64,000 bases of DNA from Oscillospiraceae bacterium. GTDB taxonomy: Bacteria > Bacillota > Clostridia > Oscillospirales > Acutalibacteraceae. The notes below the pieces were generated by a model. The model had not been told where the DNA came from. It was given only the letters and a program-made list of their open reading frames with translations, and made no database searches. The stretch is from positions 49,304 to 113,303 of the forward strand of contig SVOC01000007.1 of the NCBI GenBank assembly GCA_015066625.1. Reading direction: 5' to 3'. The position numbers and the translations under genes are program-made. Of the stretch, positions 1 to 9,198 are shown piece by piece. Numbering within the stretch: the stretch's first letter is position 1; every line of letters starts with the position of its first letter.

Positions 1-1016
1 ATGATGTTGTTATCGGCGGCGGAATTCTGTCTTCTATCGGCGAAAGATGCGTTTCGCTTTTCGGCAAGGCCAGGGCGCTTATCGTTACCGACAGTAACGT
101 CGCTCCTCTCTGGCTTGAAAAAACAAAGGCAAGCCTTGAAAGTGCAGGTATAGCTACACTTGAATTTATTTTTACCGCAGGCGAAGATTCAAAAAGCAAA
201 GAAACCTTGTTTGAGCTTCTTGAATTCGCGGCGGAAAACCGCATTACACGCAGCGACTTTGCGGTTGCTCTGGGCGGCGGCGTTACGGGAGATATGACGG
301 GCCTTGCATCATCACTTTTCCTCAGAAGCATACCTTTCATTCAGGTGCCCACAACTCTTCTTGCGGCGGTTGACTCCTCCGTAGGCGGCAAAACCGCCGT
401 AAATCTCACCGCAGGCAAAAACCTTGCAGGTGCGTTTTACCAGCCCTCACTTGTGCTTTGCGACACGGATACCCTTTCAACTCTGCCCGATTGTGAATTT
501 GCAAACGGTATGGCAGAGGTTATCAAATACGGCGTAATTTTTGATAAAGAATTATTTGACAAAGTGCAAAACGGAGATGTAAAATCGGATATAGAGAAAA
601 TAATTGCACGGTGCGTTGAGCTTAAACGTGATGTTGTTGCAAAGGATGAGTTTGACTGCGGCGACAGACAGCTTCTCAATTTCGGTCATACCATGGCTCA
701 TTCCGTTGAAAAATGCAGTGATTTCGGCATTGCCCACGGCGGTGCGGTTGCAATAGGTATGGTTATTGCGGCAAAGGCTTCATATGCTCTGGGCTGGAGC
801 GACGAGGACTGCACCGAAGCAATTATAAATACAAATAAAAACAACAATCTGCCCGTTGAATGTGAATTTTCACCACGTATGTTGGCAGACGCCGCACTTT
901 CGGATAAAAAGCGAAGCGGCGGCAGTATAAATTTTGTTGTGCCGAAGAAAATCGGTGAATGCATACTGAAAAAAATTCCCGTTGAAGATTTATACAAAAT
1001 AGCGGAGTACAGATAA
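1..1016 (+). CDS. aroB: 3-dehydroquinate synthase, 5'-truncated by the window edge (frame open from base 3)
   Basis: Translation contains GGGVTGDMTGLASS, QVPTTLLAAVDSSVGGKTAVN and NFGHTMAHSVE typical of AroB; reading frame is open upstream of the ORF-track start to the window edge. Confidence 0.95.
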   Translation, partial: DVVIGGGILSSIGERCVSLFGKARALIVTDSNVAPLWLEKTKASLESAGIATLEFIFTAGEDSKSKETLFELLEFAAENRITRSDFAVALGGGVTGDMTGLASSLFLRSIPFIQVPTTLLAAVDSSVGGKTAVNLTAGKNLAGAFYQPSLVLCDTDTLSTLPDCEFANGMAEVIKYGVIFDKELFDKVQNGDVKSDIEKIIARCVELKRDVVAKDEFDCGDRQLLNFGHTMAHSVEKCSDFGIAHGGAVAIGMVIAAKASYALGWSDEDCTEAIINTNKNNNLPVECEFSPRMLADAALSDKKRSGGSINFVVPKKIGECILKKIPVEDLYKIAEYR

Positions 1017-2245
1017 TGGATATAAGAATCACGCCTGCCTGTATCTCGGGCAGTATTGAGGGTATAGCCTCAAAATCCTTTGCACACAGGGCACTCATCT
1101 GTGCCGCACTTGCAAAGGGTAAAAGTGAAATCAGAATAAATACAACCTCTGCGGACATCGAGGCTACGGTTGACTGCCTGAAAAAATTGGGTGCCGAAAT
1201 CGGAATTAACGGCAATGTTTATTCCGTCACACCCATTAAAAAACCTCTTGATTCCGCCGTAATAAACTGCAACGAAAGCGGTTCAACTCTCCGTTTTCTT
1301 CTGCCCGTTATATGTGCGCTGGGAACAGAAACCCGTATCCACGCTTCGGGCAGACTTCCCGAAAGACCTCTTTCACCTCTCAAAGAAGAATTAATCCGCA
1401 ACGGTGCACTTATATCGGATGAATTTCCCCTTGCAGTCTCAGGCAGTATATCACAAAGGGATTTCACTCTCAAAGGCGATGTAAGCTCACAGTTTGTGAC
1501 GGGGCTGCTTATGACTCTTTCGTATCTTGGCGGCGGCAGAATAAATCTTCTTCCTCCCGTGCAGTCAAGACCCTATGTTGACATCACTTTGCAGGTTCTC
1601 CGCACCTTCGGTGCAGATATCAAAGAAGAAAACAATACATTTTATATAAATCCGGCTCCCCTTACGGGCTGTGAATTCTCCGTTGAAGCCGATTGGTCAA
1701 ACGCCGCTTTCCCTTTGTGTATGGGTGCAGAGGTTACGGGACTTGACCCTCTTTCGGCTCAGGGCGATAAAGAAATCATTACCGTGCTGAAAAATATGGG
1801 AGCAGATATTTTTGAAAATAACGGCAGTTTCAGGGCGGATGTTTCCCGACTTCACGGCTGTATGGTTGATGCAGGGAATATCCCCGATGCGGTGCCCGTC
1901 ATAGCGGCACTTGCCGCAACCGCAGAAGGCGAAACCGTTATATATAACGGCGAAAGACTGCGCATAAAAGAAAGTGACAGAATAACGACCACCGCAACCA
2001 TGCTCCGTTCACTGGGCGGCGATGTTACCGAAACCCGTGACGGTCTTATAATAAACGGCAAAGATTTCCTCAACGGCGGTGAAACCGATTCGTTCAATGA
2101 CCACAGAATCGCTATGGCGGCAGCTGTTGCCGCTTGCAGATGCAAGGGCGACGTAATCATCCGCAACGCACAAGCCGTCAACAAATCCTACCCCGGATTT
2201 TTCGATGACTATAACAAGCTTGGAGGTAAAGCAAATGTCATGTAA
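1016..2245 (+). CDS. aroA: 3-phosphoshikimate 1-carboxyvinyltransferase (EPSP synthase)
   Basis: SGSTLRFLLPV, RPLSPL, SSQFVTGLL, ESDRI, NDHRIAMA motifs. Confidence 0.96.
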   Translation: MDIRITPACISGSIEGIASKSFAHRALICAALAKGKSEIRINTTSADIEATVDCLKKLGAEIGINGNVYSVTPIKKPLDSAVINCNESGSTLRFLLPVICALGTETRIHASGRLPERPLSPLKEELIRNGALISDEFPLAVSGSISQRDFTLKGDVSSQFVTGLLMTLSYLGGGRINLLPPVQSRPYVDITLQVLRTFGADIKEENNTFYINPAPLTGCEFSVEADWSNAAFPLCMGAEVTGLDPLSAQGDKEIITVLKNMGADIFENNGSFRADVSRLHGCMVDAGNIPDAVPVIAALAATAEGETVIYNGERLRIKESDRITTTATMLRSLGGDVTETRDGLIINGKDFLNGGETDSFNDHRIAMAAAVAACRCKGDVIIRNAQAVNKSYPGFFDDYNKLGGKANVM

Positions 2246-3311
2246 TTTGGGAAACAACATTAAAATAACCATTTTCGGTCAGTCACACTCCGAGGCAATG
2301 GGTGTTGTGATTGACGGTCTGCCTGCAGGCTTTAAAATTGATACGGATAAAACCGCCGCGTTTATGGCAAGGCGTGCCCCCGGCGGCAACGACCTTTCCA
2401 CACCGAGGAAAGAAGCGGATACCGTGAAAATCATATCGGGCGTTGTTAATAATGTTACCTGCGGCGCACCTCTCTGCGCAATCATTGAAAATACGGATAC
2501 ACGCTCCGCAGATTATTCAAAGCTCCGCACCCTGCCACGACCTTCACACAGCGATTTTGCCGCAATGATGAAGCACGGCGGCTTCAACGATGTAAGAGGC
2601 GGCGGCAATTTCAGCGGCAGGCTTACCGCGCCCCTTTGCTTTGCAGGTGCGGTGTGTATGCAGATGCTTGAAGAAAAAGGCATCCGCATAGGTGCACATA
2701 TTTCCTCAATCGGCAAAGTATGCGACAGCCGCTTTGACCCCGTTAATGTGAACGAAAACGATTTCAACGCTCTTGCTTCAAGGACTTTCCCCGTCATTGA
2801 CGAGAAACAGGGCGAGTTAATGAGAAAAGAAATTTATGACGCCAAAGCTCAGGGTGATTCCATAGGCGGTACAATCGAATGTGCGGTTATCGGCTTACCT
2901 GCCGGCATAGGCGACCCCATATTTGACGGTATGGAAAACAGAATTTCAGCGGCGGTTTTCGGCATTCCTGCAATCAAGGGCATTGAATTCGGCTCAGGAT
3001 TTGAAGGCAGCACGCTGAGAGGCAGTGAAAACAACGACCCCTTTACTTCCGAAAACGGCAGAATTTCAACCGTAACGAATAATCACGGCGGTATTCTGGG
3101 CGGAATAACCTCGGGGATGCCCCTTGTTTTCCGCTGTGCGGTAAAGCCCACACCTTCCATAGGTATTGAACAGCAGACGGTCAACACCGAAACGGGCGCT
3201 GAAGAAAGCCTTGTTATCGGCGGCAGACACGACCCCTGCATCGTTCACAGAGCAGTGCCCTGCGTTGAAGCGGCGGCGGCTGTTGTAATTGCAGATTTTC
3301 TTTTGGGATGA
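2235..3311 (+). CDS. aroC: Chorismate synthase
   Basis: FGQSHSEAMGVVIDGLPAG, GGNFSGRLTAP, GGITSGMP, RHDPCIVHRAVP; start set to ATG 2235 after GGAGG. Confidence 0.96.
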   Translation: MSCNLGNNIKITIFGQSHSEAMGVVIDGLPAGFKIDTDKTAAFMARRAPGGNDLSTPRKEADTVKIISGVVNNVTCGAPLCAIIENTDTRSADYSKLRTLPRPSHSDFAAMMKHGGFNDVRGGGNFSGRLTAPLCFAGAVCMQMLEEKGIRIGAHISSIGKVCDSRFDPVNVNENDFNALASRTFPVIDEKQGELMRKEIYDAKAQGDSIGGTIECAVIGLPAGIGDPIFDGMENRISAAVFGIPAIKGIEFGSGFEGSTLRGSENNDPFTSENGRISTVTNNHGGILGGITSGMPLVFRCAVKPTPSIGIEQQTVNTETGAEESLVIGGRHDPCIVHRAVPCVEAAAAVVIADFLLG

Positions 3312-3321
3312 GGTCAAAAAA

Positions 3322-4458
3322 ATGGATTTGAATGAACTGAGAAACAAAATAGACAGTATAGATAAAGAACTTGTAAAACTCTTTAAAGAAAGAATGGAAA
3401 CTGCCGCCGAAGTGGGCAGATTCAAGCAGGAAAACGGCATACCCGTTTTCAACCGTCAGCGTGAAAGAGAAATTATCAACAATGTAACGGAAAGCGTACC
3501 CGAAGAGCTTCAAAGCTACGCAAAAACTCTTTATCAGACCCTTTTTGAGCTGAGCCGTTCTTACCAGAAAAGAATAATTTACCCTCAATCCGATTTTTCA
3601 AAAATGATTGAAGAAGCAACCGCAGGGGAACCCTTGCCGATGCCTGAAAGAGCAACCGTTGCCTGTCAAGGTGTTGAAGGTGCGTATTCACAGTTTGCCT
3701 GCGATAAGATGTTTGCTTACCCGTCGATTATGTATTTCTCGGGATTTGAGGATGTTTTCAAAGCTGTTGACAGCGGTCTGTGCCGCTACGGCATTCTGCC
3801 CGTTGAAAACAGCACCGCAGGCTCCGTCAACAAGGTCTATGACCTTATGAACAAATACAAATTCTACATCACTCACAGCCTTAAGCTTTTTATCGGACAT
3901 ACACTTCTTGCGCCCCGCGGCGTAAAGCTTGAAGATGTTAAAGAGGTTTTCTCTCACGAGCAGGCACTTAATCAGTGCAGTGAATATCTTGCAAAGCTGG
4001 GAGTTAAAATAACCGTGTGTGAGAATACTGCTGTTGCGGCAAAGATGGTTGCCCAAAGCGGAAGAACCGACTGCGCTGCCATCGGCTCAAAGGATTGTGC
4101 CGAGCTTTACGGTCTTTCCGTGCTCAAAAGCGGAATTCAGAATACGGATAATAATTACACCCGTTTTATCTGCATATCCAAAAAGCTTGAAATCTATGCA
4201 GGCGCCGACAAAACCAGCATAATGATGACCCTTCCCCACAAGCCCGGTGCACTCTATAACGTAATCTCGGGCTTTGCAGCTCTGGGGCTTAATATGACAA
4301 AGCTTGAAAGCCGACCTCTGCCCGGCACAAACTTTGAATTTATGTTTTATTTCGATATTAATGCCTCCGTATATTCGGAAAACCTGCGTGTTCTTCTTAA
4401 CGAGCTTGAACACGATGCGGAGCAATTCAGTTATCTGGGAAGCTATACGGAGGGCTGA
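3322..4458 (+). CDS. pheA: Bifunctional chorismate mutase / prephenate dehydratase (with ACT domain)
   Basis: N-terminal CM (LNELRNKIDSIDKELVKLFKERM), PDT (VACQGVEGAYSQFA, PVENSTAGSV), C-terminal ACT (HKPGALYNVISGFAALGLNMTKLESRP). Confidence 0.93.
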   Translation: MDLNELRNKIDSIDKELVKLFKERMETAAEVGRFKQENGIPVFNRQREREIINNVTESVPEELQSYAKTLYQTLFELSRSYQKRIIYPQSDFSKMIEEATAGEPLPMPERATVACQGVEGAYSQFACDKMFAYPSIMYFSGFEDVFKAVDSGLCRYGILPVENSTAGSVNKVYDLMNKYKFYITHSLKLFIGHTLLAPRGVKLEDVKEVFSHEQALNQCSEYLAKLGVKITVCENTAVAAKMVAQSGRTDCAAIGSKDCAELYGLSVLKSGIQNTDNNYTRFICISKKLEIYAGADKTSIMMTLPHKPGALYNVISGFAALGLNMTKLESRPLPGTNFEFMFYFDINASVYSENLRVLLNELEHDAEQFSYLGSYTEG

Positions 4459-4460
4459 AA

Positions 4461-5684
4461 ATGTACGGACTTTTAGGCAGAAAGCTGGGTCATTCCCTTT
4501 CACCGCAGATTCACGCACTTCTGCATGACTATGAATATAAGCTTTATCCCACTGAGCCCGAAAATCTTGACGGCTTCTTTTCCGATACCCGTCTGAAAGG
4601 CTTCAATGTTACCATTCCTTATAAAGTCGAGGCATTCAACCGCTGTGACCGCCGCTCGGAAACCGCCGAAAAAATCGGCAGCGTGAATACGGTTATCCGC
4701 TGTGCCGACGGCTCACTTTACGGCGACAATACAGATTACTTCGGCTTTGATTATATGGCAAAGAAGTGCGACTGTGATTTCAAAGGCAAAAAGGTGCTTA
4801 TCCTCGGCTCAGGAGGTGCAAGCCGCACGGTTTATCATGTTGCCCGTGACGGCGGCGCAAAAGAAATTGTTACGGTTTCACGCTCGGGAAAAAATAATTA
4901 TTCCAATATAAACCTGCATTACGATGCGGATATCATAGTCAACACCACACCCGTAGGAATGTACCCCGACAACGGCGAAAGACTTATTGACCTTTCACGA
5001 TTCACCAACTGCAAAAAGGCTCTTGACCTTATCTATAACCCTGCACGCACGGTTTTTTTACTTGACGCTCAAAAGCTTGGCATTGACTGCATAAACGGTC
5101 TTTATATGCTTGTTGCTCAGGCACTTCGGGGCGCGGAAATATTTACGGGCAAATCCATTCACCTTTCACGGGTTGATGAAATTTATGATAAAATAATTTC
5201 AAATCAAAAAAACATTGCCCTTGTGGGTATGCCGGGCTGCGGCAAATCCACCTGTGCCGCCCTGCTTTCGCAAATCACAGGCAGAGAATGTATTGACACC
5301 GACAGCCTTGTTGTTGAATCATCGGGCGAAACCATTCCCGATATTTTTGAGAAATACGGCGAGAATGAATTCCGCAACCGTGAAACCGAAGCTGTCCACA
5401 TAGCAGGAAAGCTTTCGGGCAAAATAATCGCCACAGGCGGCGGTGCAATCCTCCGTGAAGAAAACCGCATTGCACTGCGAGAAAATTCCACGGTGATTTT
5501 CCTTGACTCAAATCCCGATACTCTCGCCACCGACGGCAGACCCCTTTCGAAAGATGCGGAAACCTTGCACAGAATGCTTGAACAAAGACAGCCTTTCTAT
5601 AAGGATGCGTCAGATTTCACCGTCAGTGTTGACCCCGACCCCCAAATAACAGTAAGGAGAATTTTAAAATGCATATACTTGTAA
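4461..5684 (+). CDS. Shikimate dehydrogenase - shikimate kinase fusion protein
   Basis: N-terminal AroE (GHSLSPQIH, FNVTIPYK, GDNTDYFGF, LGSGGASRTV, NTTPVGMYP); C-terminal AroK (GMPGCGKST, DTDSLV, ATGGGA, RPLSK); one uninterrupted 407-aa frame. Confidence 0.92.
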   Translation: MYGLLGRKLGHSLSPQIHALLHDYEYKLYPTEPENLDGFFSDTRLKGFNVTIPYKVEAFNRCDRRSETAEKIGSVNTVIRCADGSLYGDNTDYFGFDYMAKKCDCDFKGKKVLILGSGGASRTVYHVARDGGAKEIVTVSRSGKNNYSNINLHYDADIIVNTTPVGMYPDNGERLIDLSRFTNCKKALDLIYNPARTVFLLDAQKLGIDCINGLYMLVAQALRGAEIFTGKSIHLSRVDEIYDKIISNQKNIALVGMPGCGKSTCAALLSQITGRECIDTDSLVVESSGETIPDIFEKYGENEFRNRETEAVHIAGKLSGKIIATGGGAILREENRIALRENSTVIFLDSNPDTLATDGRPLSKDAETLHRMLEQRQPFYKDASDFTVSVDPDPQITVRRILKCIYL

Positions 5685-6097
5685 TAAACGGACCCAATCT
5701 GAATATGCTGGGCATAAGAGAACCAAATATATACGGAAGCAATTCCTATGAAAATCTCTGCTCAATCATTCTTGACTACGCCGCAGAAAAAGGCGTTGAA
5801 GCCCAGCTTTTCCAGTCGAATCACGAGGGAGCAATAGTTGATGCCATTCACGAAGCATACCGTGACGAGGTTGACGGAATAATCATCAATCCTGCCGCCT
5901 ACACCCACACCAGCATCGCAATTCTTGATGCACTTAAAGCGGTTGCAATCCCTGCGGTTGAGGTGCATATTTCAGATATCAGCACCAGAGAATCTTTCAG
6001 ACAGATGTCATATGCAGGTATGGCATGTGAAAAATCATTTGTCGGTCTGGGCTTTGACGGATACCTTCGGGCAATTGATTATCTGATAGGCAAATAA
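5669..6097 (+). CDS. aroQ: 3-dehydroquinate dehydratase type II
   Basis: INGPNLNMLGIREPNIYG, QSNHEGAIVD, INPAAYTHTSIAI, EVHISDI. Confidence 0.96.
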   Translation: MHILVINGPNLNMLGIREPNIYGSNSYENLCSIILDYAAEKGVEAQLFQSNHEGAIVDAIHEAYRDEVDGIIINPAAYTHTSIAILDALKAVAIPAVEVHISDISTRESFRQMSYAGMACEKSFVGLGFDGYLRAIDYLIGK

Positions 6098-6100
6098 AAA

Positions 6101-6129
6101 AAGCGTACGGTCACCAAAACCGTACGCTT
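6101..6129. terminator. Bidirectional intrinsic terminator between aroQ and jag
   Basis: AAGCGTACGGT-N7-ACCGTACGCTT with A tract before and T tract after. Confidence 0.85.
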
Positions 6130-6134
6130 AATTT

Positions 6135-7052
6135 TTAGTCCTTATTGATTTCAATCTTTCCGTAAAGTGAACCTGCTGAATCCGAGCGGGGTGCTCTTGC
6201 AGGTGCTGCGGGTGCATCGGAATCGTTGCGTCTGTTGTTATAGCCGCCTCTGTTACCGCCGCGGTATCCGCCTCTGTTGCCGCCCTTGTTGTAACCGCCG
6301 CGGCCTCTGTTGTTGTAGCCGCCGTTTGTGGGCTTAACACCCTCTTCAAGGGTAATAACAACCTTTCTGTCGCTGTCGCTGCCTACTGAATGTGAGGTAA
6401 CGCCTTCGATTTCCTGAACGGTTGTGTGAATGATTCTTCTTTCGTAGGGGTTCATAGGCTCAAGTACAACATTTCTGCCGTATTTTCTTACCTTTGCCGC
6501 ATTCTTGCGTGCAAGTGATCGGAGAGTGTTTTCTCTCTTTTCTCTGTAATTGCCTACATTGATTGAAACTCTCTTGAATTCTTCGTTGCCTCTGTTGATA
6601 ACAAGGCGTGTAAGATACTGTATAGCATCAAGAGTTTCGCCTCTTCTGCCGATTACCGAACCGTAATCGTCGCCGCAGCTGATCGAGAAACGAACTTCTT
6701 CATCATCTGCTTCAACTGTAATCTCAGCTTCTTCAACACCGAGATTTTTGAGAATTGTAAGGATGTAATCCTTTGCTTTGTCAAATGAACCGTCCTCAAC
6801 AGCAACCATCTTTTTGGCTGCGGGAGCAGCCTTTTCTTCAGCGGGAACGGGCTCAGCGACGGGCTCGTCCTCTGCTTCGTAGCTTACCTTTACCTTTGCG
6901 GATGAACCGCCGAAAATACCGAAAAGCTTAGCCTTGGGCTGTTCCAGAACTTCATATTTAATATCTGCATCTTCGGGGGCGTTAAGCGCCTTCAACGCAG
7001 CGTCTTTTGCTTCTTCAATAGTAGCACCTGTACCGAATGCTTCTTTTATCAA
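6135..7052 (-). CDS. jag: Jag/SpoIIIJ-associated RNA-binding protein (Jag_N, KH, R3H) with Gly/Arg/Asn-rich C-terminus
   Basis: IKEAFGTGATIEEAKDAALKAL Jag_N; KH GSVIGRRGETLDAIQYLTRLVIN; R3H region; adjacent to yidC. Confidence 0.9.
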   Translation of the reverse strand: MIKEAFGTGATIEEAKDAALKALNAPEDADIKYEVLEQPKAKLFGIFGGSSAKVKVSYEAEDEPVAEPVPAEEKAAPAAKKMVAVEDGSFDKAKDYILTILKNLGVEEAEITVEADDEEVRFSISCGDDYGSVIGRRGETLDAIQYLTRLVINRGNEEFKRVSINVGNYREKRENTLRSLARKNAAKVRKYGRNVVLEPMNPYERRIIHTTVQEIEGVTSHSVGSDSDRKVVITLEEGVKPTNGGYNNRGRGGYNKGGNRGGYRGGNRGGYNNRRNDSDAPAAPARAPRSDSAGSLYGKIEINKD

Positions 7053-7074
7053 AATGTTTCACCACCTGAATGTG

Positions 7075-8040
7075 TTAGTTGTTCTTCTCTTTTCTTTCAA
7101 CAGTCTGCTTCAGGTTATTTTCTCTTGAACGGCGTGCTACCGTTTCATCGACCATAAGCTTTGCAAGCATCTTTTTGGGGTTATAAATCTGTCCGATAAT
7201 AACTGTTGAAATAAAACCGAAAATACTGGATGCAATCCAGTAAATACCGATACCTGCAGGATAGTTGACAACAAAATAGAGTGAGAACAAAGGCATACCT
7301 AAGGTCATACAGCCTGTCATCATAAAGTTGCTTGCCATGGCAGGATTCTGCTTCTTCTGCTTAATCTGTGAGTAAAAACCCGTTGCCATTGATGAAACAA
7401 ATGAAAGCACGGGGATTGCCCAGATAACATGAAGACCCTTGAAATCCATAGGCACATCGCCCAATGAGAAGAGACCGAAGAAATCGAAATTAATGCCTTT
7501 GATAGCGTTAATTGCAGCTTCGCTTACGCCTGCAACGCCCTGCAAGGATTCAATATTCTGAATGATAATAAGCTCAACAAGGTGAGCACTCCTGGTGTTA
7601 CCCGCAAGACCAAGATCCTGAACTGCTTTTGTGAGCAGTGCAATTTCTTCCTTTGTGATTTCACTGTCGTAAAGGAAGTTGCTCAGAGGATAATAGATTG
7701 CACCGATAAGACCGAAAAGAAGAACAAACTGAACAAGCATAGGTGCACAGCCTGCGCCCATGGGGTTAAAACCTTCCCTCTGATAAAGAGCATTGGTTTC
7801 TTCCTGAATCTTCTGCTGATTTCCTGCATATTTGGTTTGAATTCTGCGAAGCTTTGCCTGCATTCGCTGTGTTTTGACCATACCCTTCTGCTGGCTGATT
7901 GATGAAGGAATCATAAGGATTCTTGCAAATAAAGTCAGCAAAACAATAGCAACGGCATAGTTGCCCATACCTACTGTATCGTAAATAAATCTGAGAATAA
8001 ATCCGAAAGGTACGCCCAGAATTTCATAAATACCGGTCAT
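7075..8040 (-). CDS. yidC: YidC/Oxa1 family membrane insertase
   Basis: GNYAVAIVLLTLFARILMIPSSISQQKGMVKTQRMQ; operon position rpmH-rnpA-yidD-yidC-jag. Confidence 0.93.
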   Translation of the reverse strand: MTGIYEILGVPFGFILRFIYDTVGMGNYAVAIVLLTLFARILMIPSSISQQKGMVKTQRMQAKLRRIQTKYAGNQQKIQEETNALYQREGFNPMGAGCAPMLVQFVLLFGLIGAIYYPLSNFLYDSEITKEEIALLTKAVQDLGLAGNTRSAHLVELIIIQNIESLQGVAGVSEAAINAIKGINFDFFGLFSLGDVPMDFKGLHVIWAIPVLSFVSSMATGFYSQIKQKKQNPAMASNFMMTGCMTLGMPLFSLYFVVNYPAGIGIYWIASSIFGFISTVIIGQIYNPKKMLAKLMVDETVARRSRENNLKQTVERKEKNN

Positions 8041-8282
8041 TTTTTGTCCTCCGAATGGCGGTGCTTCTTAGGCGGTACCGGGTCGTATCCGCCGGGGAAA
8101 AGTATGTTGCACCTCATTAATCTGAATAAAGTTAAAAGGGTCCCCCGGATTGCTCCGTGAACCTGAATTGCCTCTACGGCATAGTGTGAGCAGGTGGGAT
8201 AATACCTGCACATAGGGGGGAACAGCGGGGAAATACGCTTCTGATAAAAACGTATTGCGGAAAGCAGAAATTTTTTCATCAA
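8037..8282 (-). CDS. yidD: Membrane protein insertion efficiency factor YidD
   Basis: FYQKRISPLFPPMCRYYPTCSHYAVEAIQVHG motif. Confidence 0.94.
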   Translation of the reverse strand: MMKKFLLSAIRFYQKRISPLFPPMCRYYPTCSHYAVEAIQVHGAIRGTLLTLFRLMRCNILFPGGYDPVPPKKHRHSEDKK

Positions 8283-8644
8283 AATTCAGCCCCCACACTG
8301 CCGCTTACAACGCCGAGCTCCGTTAAATGACTTCTCATAACGGGTTCAAGGTCGCTGCTTTTGAGCTTTTTTGTTTTGAACCTTGCAACAAACACAATGT
8401 CGTAATTCCCCGAACACTGAGGGTAAATTGAGGAGAATGCCGCCCTTATGATGCGGCGGCATCTGTTTCTCTCAACTGCACTGCCGAGCTTTTTTGCGGC
8501 AGTAATGCCCATACGGATACCCTGACCTCTGTTTTTTACAACATAGGTCACGATTGACGGGGCGGCCTTGACCTTACCCCTGCCGTAGGCACGGTGGAAT
8601 TCGGTGTTCTGCTTTAAGGTTACCGGTTTCTGCATCTTCACCAT
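8279..8644 (-). CDS. rnpA: Ribonuclease P protein component
   Basis: GKVKAAPSIVTYVVKN, RMGITAAKKLGSAVERNRCRRIIRAAF. Confidence 0.94.
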   Translation of the reverse strand: MVKMQKPVTLKQNTEFHRAYGRGKVKAAPSIVTYVVKNRGQGIRMGITAAKKLGSAVERNRCRRIIRAAFSSIYPQCSGNYDIVFVARFKTKKLKSSDLEPVMRSHLTELGVVSGSVGAEF

Positions 8645-8659
8645 TTCCTTTTTTAAGGA

Positions 8660-8794
8660 TTAGTAAGTGAGCTGCTTTCTGCCCTTTGCTCTGCGACGGG
8701 CAAGAACCTTGCGGCCGTTTCTGTCAGCCATTCTCTTGCGGAAGCCGTGTTCCATCTTGCGATGACGCTTCTTGGGCTGGTAAGTTCTTTTCAT
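8660..8794 (-). CDS. rpmH: 50S ribosomal protein L34
   Basis: [44 protein letters not shown]; start trimmed to the internal Met at 8794. Confidence 0.97.
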   Translation of the reverse strand: MKRTYQPKKRHRKMEHGFRKRMADRNGRKVLARRRAKGRKQLTY

Positions 8795-9030
8795 TCTGCT
8801 AACCTCCGTTTCACTTTTTGTGTATTTTCCGACCTTTTCGGGGTCTGAAACAATCAAAATTAAATGGGGTGAATACCACGCAAATAAAAATGATTATTAA
8901 GCAAAAACATAAAAAAATGCATAACAAACCAAGGGGCATACCCCTCAGAGTACACATTATATAACAAACATGGTGCCAATGTCAACAATTTTTTGAATTT
9001 AATCGTTATTTTGGAGCTTTGCGGCAAAAA

Positions 9031-9055
9031 TTATGCACAGGTTTTCCACCTGTGC
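9031..9055. promoter_or_regulatory. DnaA-box-like TTATGCACA embedded in inverted repeat GCACAGGT-N5-ACCTGTGC upstream of dnaA
   Basis: TTATGCACA at 9031-9039; arms 9035-9042 and 9048-9055. Confidence 0.5.
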
Positions 9056-9088
9056 GTGAAAACTTTTCGGTTTTCGGGTAATTTCTTC

Positions 9089-9117
9089 TTGAAATAACCG
9101 TCGCTTTGTGCTATAGT
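9089..9117 (+). promoter_or_regulatory. Sigma-A-type promoter of dnaA
   Basis: TTGAAA-N17-TATAGT. Confidence 0.65.
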
Positions 9118-9198
9118 GTATTATGTATCGTTATCGTTAGAATGCGAAAGAATGCGCTAAAATAAAAGACTACTGTAAAATCGGAGGAAAAGAAAGAT

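Noticed and set aside
6128-6361. Thr/Ala-rich 77-aa ORF overlapping the jag 3' end
   Set aside because: Alternative frame of the repetitive RGG-encoding segment
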